Origin: Liolophura sinensis
Lineage: Eukaryota > Mollusca > Polyplacophora > Chitonida > Chitonidae
NCBI RefSeq assembly: GCF_032854445.1
Contig: NC_088306.1
Span: 5,144,373-5,208,372, forward strand
DNA length: 64,000 nt
Direction: 5' to 3'
In this document: in pieces, positions 12,022 to 23,600 of the stretch
Layout: every line of letters starts with the position of its first letter
How positions within the stretch are numbered: the stretch's first letter is position 1
The notes under the pieces: generated by a model
The model's input: the letters and a program-made list of their open reading frames with translations, nothing else
What the model was told of the DNA's origin: nothing
The model's database searches: none
Translations under genes and position numbers: made by a program

Positions 12022-12299
12022 CCCGGCACTTTGATTTGATTTGGTTGGTGTTTTACGCCGTACTCAAGAATATTTCACTTATACGATGGTGGCCAGCATT
12101 ATGGTGGGAGGAAACTGGGCACAGCCTGAGGGAAACCCACAACCATCCGCAGGTTGCTGGAAGACCTTCCCACGTACGGCCGGAGAGGAAGCCAGCATGA
12201 GTTGGACTTGAATTCACAGCGACCGCATTGGTGAGAGACTCCTGGGTCATTACGCTGCGCTAGCGCGCTAACTGACTGAGCCACGGAGGCCCCCCCCCC
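12022..12299 (-). mobile_element. SINE-A, full-length, with target site duplication
   Basis: A reverse-oriented complete element. The tRNA-like head (GCCTCCGTGGCTCAGTCAGT on the minus strand) lies at the high-coordinate end, and the 3' tail ACGCCGTACTCAAGAATATT at the low end. GGCACTTTGAT flanks both sides (about 12009-12019 and 12300-12311), an 11-bp target site duplication showing a clean retrotransposition event. Confidence 0.93.
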
Positions 12300-12634
12300 A
12301 GGCACTTTGATATCAAGAATTTTAACACTTGAAAGCATGCATGACTGCAGTCAGAATTATTGGTGGAGCTTAAAAGCTTAAAATTTCCCTTGAATTGCTT
12401 TTGTTAGTTTTTATCAACATGCACTGTAATTCATTTTAACTTTGGTACGTACAACTATAATTGCGGAAGGCCTTAAAGTGATACTTTTCATGGAACTACT
12501 CAAGGTTTTCTGATATGAAATTAATCAAACTTCACTCATAAATTGGATCAATCAATCAGAATCAAGCAAAATGATAAGCTTCAGGTGAAATATTGTAATC
12601 TATGTAATAAATGAAGCCACTATAAAGCGCTCAC

Positions 12635-12720
12635 CACATTATGGTATTTTTGCATACTCTTCCGCTTGAGCACAGCCAATTCAGTGGGCCTTCCTGGACT
12701 TTTTGGTCCCCCAGGGGACT
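12635..12720 (-). CDS. ARHGEF7: PIX-family RhoGEF, coding exon 3 (linker and DH start)
   Basis: This 86-bp exon enters in phase 1 and completes a Glu codon. It reads SPGGPKSPGRPTELAVLKRK then SMQKYHNV and leaves in phase 0, so the junction reads YHNV-VLQ, matching YYNVVLQ of beta-PIX. The Ser/Pro-rich linker (two SP pairs) is where vertebrate PIX has SPPKG-type sequence. The acceptor is TGTCCCTTTAG and the donor is GTG|GTGAGC. The basic LKRK patch before the DH domain is notable. Confidence 0.92.
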
Positions 12721-13184
12721 CTAAAGGGACAGAGAAACATACAAATGAGGTACAACTTGATACATATATGCGGTCACACTGTTTTAAACAGATGTTATTT
12801 CAGAAAGATATTTGCTTACAAAAGGCTTAGAGTGAGTAGTAAAACCCAGTACAGTGCTGAAAGTAACACGTAACGCCATGAATTGCATTAATATTGTCAT
12901 CAAGGCCCTACTAACACCAACAGTTGAAAAATGTACATATTCCCTGTCAAAGGCCGGGATTGAACCTGTAACTCATGTGCCTCATGCTTAAGAGTTGTAT
13001 AATATACCATGATACACAGACAGTCTACATGGTTTTGGATGGAATATCAGATATCATCTCAAGAGAAGTTATGTTCAAAGAGTGCAATGAACAACACAAA
13101 AGATGTCATCCCCTTTATCATCACCAAAGCTTCACAGCCAGTTATAATAATAATAATAATAATAGTAAAACTTCATTTTCTGAG

Positions 13185-13550
13185 AACTGGCCCGGATAGC
13201 ACAGTTGGTAGAGCGTCCGTTTTGGGACCGGTAGATCCAGGATCAATCCTTAATCGAGTCACACCTAAGACTTTAAAAGAGGAAGTTATAACTTCCTCGC
13301 TTGGCATTCAGCATGAAGGGGATAGTGCAACGACTGGTTGACCCATATCAGTATAATGGCTCGGGCGAGGCGACTTACTTGCCTTCGGTAAGTCGTCTCA
13401 GTGAAGCAGCACTAAATAAAAGAGCGGTGGAAATACGTCCTGCTACAAGGAGGCACGTTACACGTACATGCACCCTAAAGATTCCTTCGTCGTCATATGA
13501 CTGAAAAATTGTTGAGTACGATGTTAAACCCCAAGCACTCACTCACTCAC
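13185..13550 (+). mobile_element. SINE-B, full-length tRNA-derived SINE with 12-bp TSD
   Basis: The head resembles a tRNA: box A TAGCACAGTTGGTAGAGCG near 13197 and box B GGATCAATCC near 13240. The body includes the AAGAGGAAGTTATAACTTCC palindrome and the TCGTCGTCATATGACTGAAA block. The tail is GTTAAACCCCAAGCACTC with (ACTC)n. TCATTTTCTGAG occurs at 13173-13184 and again at 13551-13562, a 12-bp target site duplication. The internal Pol III promoter may still be recognisable. Confidence 0.93.
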
Positions 13551-13996
13551 TCATTTTCTGAGGGATATCAATTAGTTACAAAACCAATCTTCACACAAAA
13601 ATTTACATGCATGTATAGTATACGTAAAATACAGATGAACCTGATATAAGATGATCACTGACTATATGCAAAGTAATGCATCATAGACAATTTCACACTT
13701 AATCAACAGAGGCACTGACAAAAAAAAACTTTTGATATTGACTTTCTGTTATTTCTTATGTATAGCGAGTTGATTAAACAGTGTCACCCCAGAATATTTA
13801 AAAGAATGAGTGGGTGAAATCTACAAATTTGCTGTCCAAGCCCAGGTTTGAACGAGAAAGTCAGCTTGATGACAGCCCACTCATGCTTCTCCATTGTGGA
13901 TATCATCACAATGAAACTTAAACCCTATCCTGCTCCACATTTCACATCTTGTGGTCTACATGTGCATGCATATGTCAGTCACCTCTTATTCTATCA

Positions 13997-14268
13997 GGGG
14001 CCTCCGTGGCTCAGTCGGTTAGCGCGCTAGCGCAGCGTAATGACCCAGGAGCCTCTCACCAATGCGGTCGCTGTGAGTTCAAGTCCAGCTCATGTTGGCT
14101 TCCTCTCCGGCCGTAAGTGGGAAGGTCTGTCAGCAACCTGCTGATGGTCATGGGTTTCTCCCGGGCTGTGCCCGGTTTCCACCCACCATAATGCTGGCCG
14201 CCGTCGTATAAGTGAAATATTCTTGAGTACGGCGTAAAACACCAATCAAAAAAAAAAAAAAAAAAAAA
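13997..14268 (+). mobile_element. SINE-A, full-length tRNA-derived SINE with TSD and poly(A)
   Basis: The tRNA-like head GGCCTCCGTGGCTCAGTCGG contains box A, and GTGAGTTCAAGTCC contains box B. The body ends in TTGAGTACGGCGTAAAACAC, CAATC and an A run of about 20. TCTTATTCTATC flanks both sides (about 13984-13995 and 14269-14281), the target site duplication. It is the best reference copy of the family in this window. Confidence 0.95.
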
Positions 14269-14565
14269 TCTTATTCTATCTGTATTTATGGTAATCAAAC
14301 AGAGCAATTTACATTGGTTGGATTGGCTATTTTCAGGCCTTGACAAAAAGTATAATTTTATGAATCCACTCAGAATGATGCCTTCAGAATACGCTTGAAT
14401 TACAGTTATACATGTAGATGAAATAAACCATCAAGATAAATCACTGTATTTTTACAAAAAGTTTTGGTTCTGAAACACACACAATTAGAAGAACATTAAG
14501 ACCCCAGAATGATAATTTTGATGCCAACACTAAAGTTTTTCTGATCGGAAATTAGTCAAACTTCA

Positions 14566-14734
14566 TGACTCTCCGGCGATACGTGGGAAGGTCTGCCAGC
14601 AACCTGCAGACGGGCGTGGGTTTCCCCCGGGCTCTGCTAAATTTCCTCCCACCAAAATGCTGGCCGCTGTCATATAAGTGAAATATTCTTGAGTACGGCT
14701 TAAAACACCAATCAAATAAATAAATAAATAAATC
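14566..14734 (+). mobile_element. SINE-A, 5'-truncated
   Basis: It begins at CTCCGGCGATACGTGGGAAG and runs through the body to TTGAGTACGGCTTAAAACAC, CAATC and (AAATA)n. The tRNA-like head is missing. Confidence 0.92.
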
Positions 14735-14805
14735 CTAAATGACGAATCAGTTAGAATTATATGTACAGTGTATATGTATATATTGGGTACATAAACTGAG
14801 TTCAC

Positions 14806-14929
14806 CTTCTTTGATCTCCTTCACATAGTTGCTGGGGAACCATCCCGTCTTGCCGTTGAGCGTGCCTTCCCACCATCCCCCCTCTATACACTGTGTCACC
14901 GTAACCGTATCACCCTTGTTGAAGCAGAG
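14806..14929 (-). CDS. ARHGEF7: PIX-family RhoGEF, coding exon 2 (SH3 domain C-terminal two thirds)
   Basis: This 124-bp exon reads [41 protein letters not shown]. It shows the SH3 signatures: the KGD of the RT loop region, the double Trp of the binding surface, G-x-T/K-G-W-F-P and the terminal SNYV. It is closest in my memory to the beta-PIX SH3, which reads [12 protein letters not shown] and TGWFPSNYV. In the family this SH3 binds the PAK kinase PIX-binding motif. The acceptor is TTCCTCAG and the donor is G|GTGAAC; phase 0 in, phase 1 out. Confidence 0.95.
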
Positions 14930-16481
14930 CTGAGGAAAAGAACAGTATGAAACCTGATCATACATATCCACAAGGTTTTCATAGCCTTAGGTTCTTAAAA
15001 TTATCAAATGATAGAAGAAGCGAAGACAGAAGTGTAGTAATATGGATGGATATTCACTGGGGTTCTCTAAATTTAGCAGAAGTACTTTGAAAGAATTATT
15101 GCTAAACAGTTCAGCTACTTGTCCAGGGCTAGACATTTTGGTTATTTGCTACAATATCTGGTAAAACAGCCTTCACCCTTCATTCTCTTTCCAAAACTTC
15201 AAAATCTGGACTATGAAAACATAGACTTCATGCTTAATATTTGTTTGCCTCAAGATTTCAGGTCTATAAAGAACTTTCAATATACAGATGTGTTTCCTAT
15301 AATAAACAAATGCTTTCTTATAGCTAACTTCTCCATAAATAGGGCAACCTTTCAATTACAAGCATGTATTTCTTAGTAATGGCAAACATACAGAGTGACA
15401 GACATACAATCAAAACTTTTCTCTGAATACTGTCACTTCTTCCGTACAAAAGTCTATCTTAAACTTTTTGTACCTATATTTATTTATTAGATTGGAGTTT
15501 TAAACCGTATTCAAGAATATATCGCTAGGACATGGGGTCCTCTTTGCTACCTACACAGCCAAAATTAAAATATCATATGTTTTATGTTCAGCGACCGACC
15601 CTTTAAAAAGGCCCCGACTGAAATTCTTTTTTCATGTTTTTAAAGATGCCAAATTATTTTATTTCATTATTTTTTTTTTTTTTCGCTGATCATATGAAAT
15701 ATGATCAGTCTGTTTATACAGGTGACGGGCGCTCTTTTGAGATATACAACTTCCAACAATTCGGCCTAAGGATGGCTTATATTTACTGATACACGGAGAC
15801 CGCTCCCATCCTCAGTCCAGGCAACATTGTTTCTGTATTCAGTTACCCCATCGGCAAAATCTCACTAAATATGCAATACTTAACATTCTAATCCACTTAA
15901 TTTATGCACCCTTTGCAACAACTGACTTGGGTGCTTACACTGTTCATACTGTTAGACAAGCATGTACATCGAACGCTGTATTGAAGACAGAAAAAATATT
16001 TCATCCTTCACATGAACCCCCATGAAGAATCCCCTAAATCTCACAAAATTTAATTAAAATTAGGAAATTTAGAAAAATGGAGGCAGATTTCATCCCCATC
16101 CACCCTCCCCACCCTCACCCCCGATACAGGACCTGAAAATGCTAGCACACACTGTTGACCTAAATTGTGCTGTGATACTCATAAAATTGCTTAACAAATG
16201 TTTACCTGTTAACTTTATTAAAAGATCTAAAAATATTTATTTTGAAAAATCACAAATAATGGGTGATATAATTTAGTACTGTGTTCTGATCAATGTTGAG
16301 AAAGTTTAACTGTGATCAATCATTTGAATAGAATTCTATGATTGTTCTTCCCTTCTGGAAAAAAAAACAAAAAACAAAAAAAAGAACACCTACCTACATT
16401 ATTCAAGGGCTTATAAAATCAAATGATCAATATTTTAGTTTTGGCCTAAAGGTATACATGTATTGCACTGGTACTTCATAC
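14930..16481. other. PIX intron 1 (within SH3)
   Basis: A 1.55-kb intron with a SINE-A tail at 15479-15545, several A- or T-homopolymer runs and no visible exon. Confidence 0.7.
15479..15545 (-). mobile_element. SINE-A tail fragment
   Basis: TTTATTTATTAGATTGGAGT followed by TTTAAACCGTATTCAAGAAT, a diverged 3' end of SINE-A in reverse orientation. Confidence 0.7.
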
Positions 16482-16550
16482 CTCATCATTGTTGGTACCC
16501 TTAAAGGTGTGCAGAGCTCGGACCCGCTTGACCTGGCTATTATCTGTCAT
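16482..16550 (-). CDS. ARHGEF7: PIX-family RhoGEF, coding exon 1 (start codon and SH3 N-terminus)
   Basis: This 69-bp coding part has 23 codons: MTDNSQVKRV, RALHTFKGTN, NDE, then the donor GAG|GTATGA. The MTDN start and the RA-x-x-x-F pattern match the short beta-PIX isoform start (MTDN, then VVRAKFNF). There is no calponin homology domain before SH3. An in-frame TGA 30 bases upstream supports this ATG. The first SH3 strand continues directly into exon 2 (NDE-LCFNKGD). Confidence 0.92.
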
Positions 16551-16622
16551 CTTCTCACCCACAGTTAACCTTTGACATCACAATGCGGCCTTAGAGTCCA
16601 TCACATACACCTTATACCTCAC
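16551..16622 (-). other. PIX 5' UTR part of exon 1
   Basis: On the minus strand a possible acceptor, TTGTTACAG, precedes this 72-bp leader, suggesting a non-coding first exon further upstream. The polypyrimidine tract is a poor GTT repeat, so the exact start is uncertain. Confidence 0.4.
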
Positions 16623-19221
16623 CTGTAACAACAACAACAACAGCTATGTCACCTCCAACCATGAGTACTTACAAAACCAGAGAAGTGATATTAATGACAA
16701 ATGACCTAGAATTTCACCCACAAAAGGGAAATAAATGCCCTAATTTAATCCTTTTGGTGCTAAGGCTTACAGTTTCCAGTAGGATATGATACAGCCTTCA
16801 AAACAAGCCTCACCACACCTCTCTAAGATCAACAGAACTCTCAGAATGTGGCAAAACTACCATTTTATCCAGGGTGAAATGGTAGGTCATTCTGTAGTTG
16901 CTGGCCTGTCGGAAACATTTGAAAGCAAAACAGCTCAGTAAATAACGTAATGAAATCGTGAATTTGGCAATTTTACGGTAATTAATACGCAAACTGAGCA
17001 TCAGTGATAGAATATCCCTGTGTGTCATTGTGCTTTATATATGCCTGTTAAACTTCAAGTGAACACATATGCTGTGCTGTATGAGATACTACTCCTAGCA
17101 CTTTGTTTAACATTGCTGTCCCTGCTATTAGACGCCAGCACCAATGCTCATGGTGCAACATAAGCTATGCTAAAATGGGTCCTCTCACACAGATAAAGCG
17201 TTGGCTGGCTTCTTCAACTACAGCCTTTATTAAATCAAGATGTTTGTATAAGATATTCTTTCCAATTTCCTTCACCTATACATGTAGTTATGCCATACTT
17301 TAAGTGAAACATTTGTATGCATTGCACTGAACATCAATCAAATAAATAAATAATGAATGTACAATGTACAATTAAGCACCACCTTAAAATTAAAACACTG
17401 TGTTATTAACATTTCTCTTTCCGTTTAATGTGTAATTTTTTTAAATAGTTCACTATTTCCGCTATTTTGGTCATGGTTGAAGCAGTCGAGAAAACATCCC
17501 TTGATCTGGCTTTACAGGTATTGTTCGGTGATTCTCCTTGGGAAGATCCAAATCAAAAATATTTGTTTGTTTATTTATTTGATCATTGCTTTAAGACACC
17601 GCCCAGAGTAAACCACCGACTGTTGGCAAATTGCTGACAAACTTCCCCTTGTGTGACACATATACATATGCACACATATGTATATATGAAAGACAAGTGG
17701 CCTTCAACGAATGACTGTGTAAATGGCCACACAAGTGTTGTTGACCTCTTATTATGACCGATGTCCCCATGAACAGCAAGAGCGGGGGAATGTGCAAATT
17801 TCATGTCCAAGGTGCATTGGAAGGGATAGAAAATCTATTCTGATTAGCTGGTGTGAGGTTATGCCTGGCCTAAGCATATTTTTGCATATGAAAGAGCAAC
17901 TTTCAGCACCATTTATGCACATTTTTATAAATTTCACTTTGGGGATAAAACTACACTGGTTGGGTTGGCCAATTTCAGATATACACATGTACTGCTATGA
18001 GGGCTTCGTATAAGTGAGCTCAGAAGTTTAATTTAAAAGCAGAAGACACTATGGAAAGAATTCCACTATCACAGAAAATAAAATCGGATTTTGAAACTGA
18101 TAGCGTGAAATACAAATAATAAAAAAAACAAAAACATTGTCCAGCATTCAAATTCAGTTCATTCATCTTAGCATACACATGTACATCACTTTTCATTTGC
18201 TCGACTGATTTGCAGAAATAAGGATTTGAAGTTACAACGCACTGAACAGGATCTTGAGGATGTGCAATGCGCAGAAACGAGCAGTTTTATTTTCTGCCTT
18301 ATAGGAAAGTCTATTCCTTCAGCTCCTTTCCCCTCATGGATATGTTACTTAAGACAACCTCCAGCACACACAAACTCAGTAGAACGTGATACACCGACAC
18401 GCAAATGTCGAATTCCGCCTCGGACTGTCAAACATGTCAAACCGATTAATGGAACACAACAACAACAACGTCTAAATGACTAAACCATTCGTCCTGTCGA
18501 AACTGTTCCGTTATTTTTGGCTGCGCCTGTCATTTGATAGCTCTGCTCGAACAATGCAAGCTACAGAAGCCTACAGGGCGTTGAGAAGTCTGCATAACTG
18601 ACCTCAGTAGAGCAAATCTTTCGTTCATCTGCCTTCCCTTCGGCGATCATCTGCAGTTGACATTTTCCTGCGGCTTTGTTGACAATCTTTGCGCATGTGA
18701 ATAGCGGAAAAATGGCGACAAGTTTACCTCCTGTCACGTGACGTGATGAGTGATGAGTGTACTAGGGGGAGACAAATGTAATATTTCTCTAACAGGACAG
18801 CAGCTGGTTCGATTGTCTCCCTTGGATAAGTTAATTCGGTAGAAAGTGTTCAGTTCTCTTCAGTCTTGCTTCGTGGTTTACATAGATGGTTATGGTTTTA
18901 CACCAGACTAGCTTTATTTCCGTCAGACTGCGATGCAACAGGTTATTTCCATGACTGTATACATGTCTACATGTACCCGTACTATGCACTCGTGCTGACT
19001 CACTGGACATTAGGCATGCCAAAGACACCAAACATGACACCCTAACTAATCAAGCATATTGGACCAATGTCTCGTCCTTAATAAATATTAAAACTCATGA
19101 TGTGAGCATGCATACACAGTTGCACACATAAACGAATTAAAGGGTGAGTAAGACCAGAGCCCATTCTAGGTTAAGTCTACGCTGTATAAAAAAAAAAAAA
19201 CCCAAAAAAACCAGAGAAATG
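16623..19221. other. region upstream of PIX exon 1
   Basis: No gene is recognised. The open frames are short and without family resemblance. A CpG-containing patch at 18540-18760 is listed separately. It also has short runs of CAA, A and T. Confidence 0.5.
18640..18760 (-). promoter_or_regulatory. candidate PIX promoter / non-coding first exon
   Basis: It contains the palindrome TCACGTGA near 18734 followed by CGTGATG, and on the minus strand GACAGGAG|GTAAAC, a plausible splice donor for a non-coding exon ending near 18730. It is richer in CpG than its neighbours. This is inferred from composition and motifs only. Confidence 0.2.
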
Positions 19222-19461
19222 TTAATCTGTTAATTTTAACAGAAAGTCTATTGTCTGAGTGATGCTAGACTGTATTCTGCTATTGCAACATATTATTGCT
19301 AAATATAACACCTATATTCCATTAAATTAAATTCATAATAAAGATCATATTAGACTAACACAATATTATGTGGAATATGACACAGTATTATGTTACAATA
19401 ACAGAATACACTCTAGCATCACGAAGATAACAAACTTTCTGTTAAAATTAACAGATTAATA
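19222..19461. mobile_element. palindromic MITE-like element, copy 1
   Basis: Left end AATCTGTTAATTTTAACAG, then AAAGTCTATTGTCTGAGTGA; the right end is its inverse (TTTCTGTTAAAATTAACAGA). The inverted repeats extend about 60-65 bp each side, with an AT-rich centre. TTAA stands at both borders. There is no coding capacity. Two further intact copies lie near 37.1 and 50.7 kb. Confidence 0.88.
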
Positions 19462-19539
19462 TATTGAGAGAGAGATTACTATACTTCTCCGATACTGATA
19501 ATTCTTCTACATGAAGGACCCCCCGGCTTTCACGTAGAC

Positions 19540-19995
19540 CTACAGGTATTAACGCGACGCCACATTTACTACAATTCGACAAAACATTTGCCATCAGCAT
19601 GACAATATATTCGCCATCGACACGGCATCACACTTCTCATCAGAACAACATATCCCACGTCATCAACGCAATATCACCCTGACCATTAACACGGTATCCC
19701 ACTTGCTATCAACACAATTCCACGCTTCGCTAACATGCACTTGTCGTCTACACACCACTCCATTCTCACCATTATAACGACACCACATTCCAAATCAACA
19801 CAACTACATAACATCAACATGACATCACGTACGCCCTAAACACTGCTCCTCACTGATCCTCAATACGACATCACATTCTACATCGAGACATCATCACATT
19901 CGACACCAACTCAATACTACACTCGCCATCAACATGACACATTACATTTGCCATCGGCACAACACTGCATTCGCTCTCAACCTGACATGTTACTC
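19540..19995. repeat. degenerate ATCAACACGACA-type short tandem repeat
   Basis: Imperfect reiterations of a 20-30 bp motif around CATCAACACGACATCACATT. The same motif occurs in short form inside each macro-repeat unit (for example 4190-4270, 20880-20960, 24720-24790), so this may be an expanded piece of the unit. Confidence 0.7.
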
Positions 19996-20690
19996 GTCAT
20001 CATCACAACTCCAAATAAAGCATGTTTTAAATTTGAATTTTTGAATTTGTTTTATTCCTTTTCAACTACCATATTAATCATTATGTCTCCAACGGCGAAC
20101 AGCCTTTTCCCGCAAACACAGGACGAATAGGCCTTTACACGCTACGTCTCAGCTCAACTTTTAGTGCCTTAGCTGCACATTGATTACTGTCTTCTCGCAG
20201 TGGACGACCTTTTTCACATTCATCCTGATTTCTTTTGGATGCAAACCTGTGTGAAAACATTCAATCCAGTTTTTATTTGTTTTCAGCTCATAGTCTTTCT
20301 GTAAACCTCAATCAAATATATATTTCCCTCTTCATATCGACAGCGTTTCGCTCGTCACTCTCTTTATTCATAATAGAAACATCCCCTAAATAGCATTTTA
20401 AAAACACCCTTCCTTGCTCAATCCCACAGGTCTTATCAAATTCTGCAGAACGTAATTTCGCCGTATGAAAACTCCACAGATGTCGAATTGAATTTTAGTC
20501 TTTCGGGGTTTTATTTCATTTCTTTCCATTTTCTCAAATCTCTTTGCAGCGACTTTGAAATTCCCACAGAGTATTATAACGGCTTGGCTCGTCTCTGAGT
20601 ATTGATAATCAAACATTTAAATATCAGACTGGTTTTGCAGCCTTAATACTTATGCTTTCTCCGCTCTTATTTATTGGAATATTTGTTCTA
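19996..20690. repeat. partial macro-repeat unit (U0)
   Basis: It shares the order TTTACACGCTACGTCTCAGC, GCACATTGATTACTGTCTTC, CAGCGTTTCGCTCGTCACTC, AATCCCACAGGTCTTATCAA with the complete units, then stops at a TTATTTATTGG junction. Non-coding. Confidence 0.8.
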
Positions 20691-23600
20691 TATTTAACAG
20701 AATATTCCGTTACAACATCAGAATGCGTTGTAGCATAACTTAATCAATAGACGTTCTGTTATTTTTAACAGGTAATTTTTGAGGGTTCTTCTACAGTGCT
20801 CCAGTGTGTGGGGCAATGGCGACAACGTATTGTTACCTGGCAAAGCGTTAGCAATCAAAACAACGCCACACTTTCCATCAACACGACACCGCACTTGACA
20901 TAAATACGACACGCCAATCAACACGACAACACACTTACCACCAACACGAGAGCACACTCGACAGCAATCACCCGTAACCCAGACACCATGCTCATCACGA
21001 TTCCTCATATAGCCATGCATTTATAATATCAGTGTAATACTGGCTTTGCCTTTTCCCGTGCATTTGGACGCATAGGCCTTACATGCTCCTTCTCAGCTCA
21101 ACTTTATGTGCTTCACCTGCACATTGATTACTTTCTTTATGCAGTAGGCTACTTTTGTCACATTATTCCACATTGTTTTAGATGCAAACCTGTGTGGAAA
21201 AATTCGATCGGATTTCTGTTTGTTTTTTGCTGATCGTCCTGCTGTAAAGGTTCATCAAATAGATATTTCCCCTATCAAATCGGCAGCGTTCCGCTCGTAA
21301 ATCTCTTTATTCATGACAGAAGCATCTCCGAAATTGCATTTTAACAACGCGTTTCCTTGGTTAATCCCACAGGTCTTGTCAAATTCAGCAAAAATGTATT
21401 TCCTGGTATGGAAACTCGACAGATGTCGAATTGAATTCAAGTTTCATTTGATTTCTTTCCATTTTCTCAAATCTCTTCGCAGCTACTTTGAAATACCCAC
21501 AGTATTATAACGGACTGGCTCGTCTCTGGGTATTGATAAACCAACATATAAATATCAGACATGTTTGCATCCTTAATACTTTGCTTTTAGCCGTTCTTAC
21601 AGTCTGAGATGTCATATCTTACACTAGGATGTTACACTGGAATTTTGATCGATGTTATCCACTTGGCCACGACTCCTCTTTGGCATCAGTAAGATTTTCA
21701 GAACGAGAAAGGTACCCTGCTTTTCTGAGGAAGACAAGACAGATTCTCGAACCGACAACAGTTCAGCGATATATACAATTTGTGTGACAGAATAATTTAA
21801 TTTAATTGATTTGCCCAGCGTCTCACAAAATCTCGACGTGGTTTGAGCTTCACAACTCAGACAGTAAACAGTCGTGGTGTAGGCCTACAAACGTAACCGA
21901 GCTTTGTCAACAACAAAGGGACACGACACAAGGAGTTTCTGATTAGGCCTACTCCAGACCTAATAGCAAAAACCGCCTTAGCCAGTTTTACAACAGGTGA
22001 TATAGACATCATTCACCTCGAGGGCGAAACCTTTGCCCACTTTGCCTATTTGCTTTTCCTCAGGCACAAGTTCCCTTTGAGTCAAGGCAGTCGACATCGA
22101 TATCTGACGATTGCCAAATTTAAACACACTGTCCACACTCTCAATGTCTTTAATCTCGAATGGCCTTTTGATTCTATTTGTTCGCCTCTTTTGATCAGTT
22201 CATATCAAATACTTTTTGTTTATTTCGACGCCTTCTAGACATAGTTTCACCGGAAACGGCATTGAGACGGAGTTTTTAGTTCTTCGTTATGTTTCATCAT
22301 GCGTGCTACAAGAAGGCTTTTGCTTGTGTACTTCAGGTATGCGATGTGGTATTTACTTGGCACTAGACGTTGCTTTGTTGTGATAACCTGACCGGGCATT
22401 TCTCTAGTACGAGATTGTTCTGACGTTAGGTTTGGCGAAAATTTTTTCGACCAAGGATGGTCTTAAATCAACGTCAGACAGAGTTGTATTTAAAAATGTG
22501 ATATGGTTAGACGATTTTCTTAGTCAGCTATGTTGAGGCTGTTACCAAAGCGGGTGGCATTGCCTATCACCCAGAAATCTCAGGCCAACGTGGCCTAGGG
22601 AATAGCTGATCGACGCTATGCTTGCTATAAAGCGACAGACAAAAATGAAAGGAACATAAGTGTATGCATACCTAATGCTCTAGAGACGTATTTGAAGGGA
22701 AAGTTTTGTTGGAGTCTAACAGGGTAACTGCGTCAAGATTTTAAATGTATCTCGCTCTGACGTTGGAATGTGGCCATCCTTGGCATAAGAAAATTTTTGT
22801 TAAACCTAACGTCAGGGCAACTGACGTTAGTGCCTGCATACTTAAGCCTATGGAGACGTACATAATTAAAGGGTAAGTTGTGTCACTACCGTGGAGACAC
22901 GCTGTCATAGCATCTACACAAGCTATTAAACAGAGAGCGTTCTAACGTTGGTTTTGGGCCATCCTTGATCGAAGGAAATTTTTGCTCCACCTAACATCAG
23001 AGCAACAGACTGGGGTTCTCTGGGCATCCTGACTTCACTCTGATTAACCACTCAAGGGATGGGGCCTGGGGAGGGCCCCTAAGACGATCTTTAGACTAAG
23101 AAGAGCAACGTCAGAGCAACGTCATGAAAGGCTGATATCGACTTTGCAGATATCAGTCATCGACGAAGAATGCATCTTTATACACACTTCCGGTTTGCTT
23201 TACGCAGATAGAATATTCTCTCTCAGCTTCTCTCCAGATCGGTTATCGATTTCACCCAATCTTAACACCATATGATCTCTGTGCATGGGCGTCTTTCATC
23301 TTGAGATCATTTACCATTCTTCAGTGTTTTATGTTGCTTTCAGTGATGGAGAATTTATAGCGACATAGAGTCTGTTCTTTGATCTCCAAAGCTTTCTAGC
23401 TTTTACGCAGAATTTCGCAGAACTGTTGTATTCTTGGTGATAATTATGCACTAGACATCACTAAAATACCTAATTTTGTGGGAGAGAAGCCAATAAACAC
23501 GCATCTTCGCCCTTATTGCCCACAGTCACCGACACTGCAGTTCAGGAGTTCCAGCTCAGAATTGGTTGATTTTCAGAAGATAGTGTGATGAAATGTAGGC

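Larger units (their letters stand above)
10324..12634. other. PIX intron 3
   Basis: A 2.3-kb intron. It holds a SINE-A tail at about 10603-10665, a short two-copy repeat around 11058-11145 (GTGTGTAATCTGTGTAGG-like), and a SINE-A with target site duplication at 12022-12299. I see no other exon. Confidence 0.7.
12721..14805. other. PIX intron 2
   Basis: A 2.1-kb intron rich in SINEs (13185-13550, 13997-14268, 14566-14734). It has a (TAA)n run near 13145-13165 and a tRNA-like minus-strand fragment with a B-box-like GGTTCAATCCC near 12955-12968. I see no exon. Confidence 0.7.

Noticed and set aside
13985-14080. tRNA gene
   Set aside because: Boxes A and B are present, but the sequence continues into a SINE body with poly(A) and a target site duplication.
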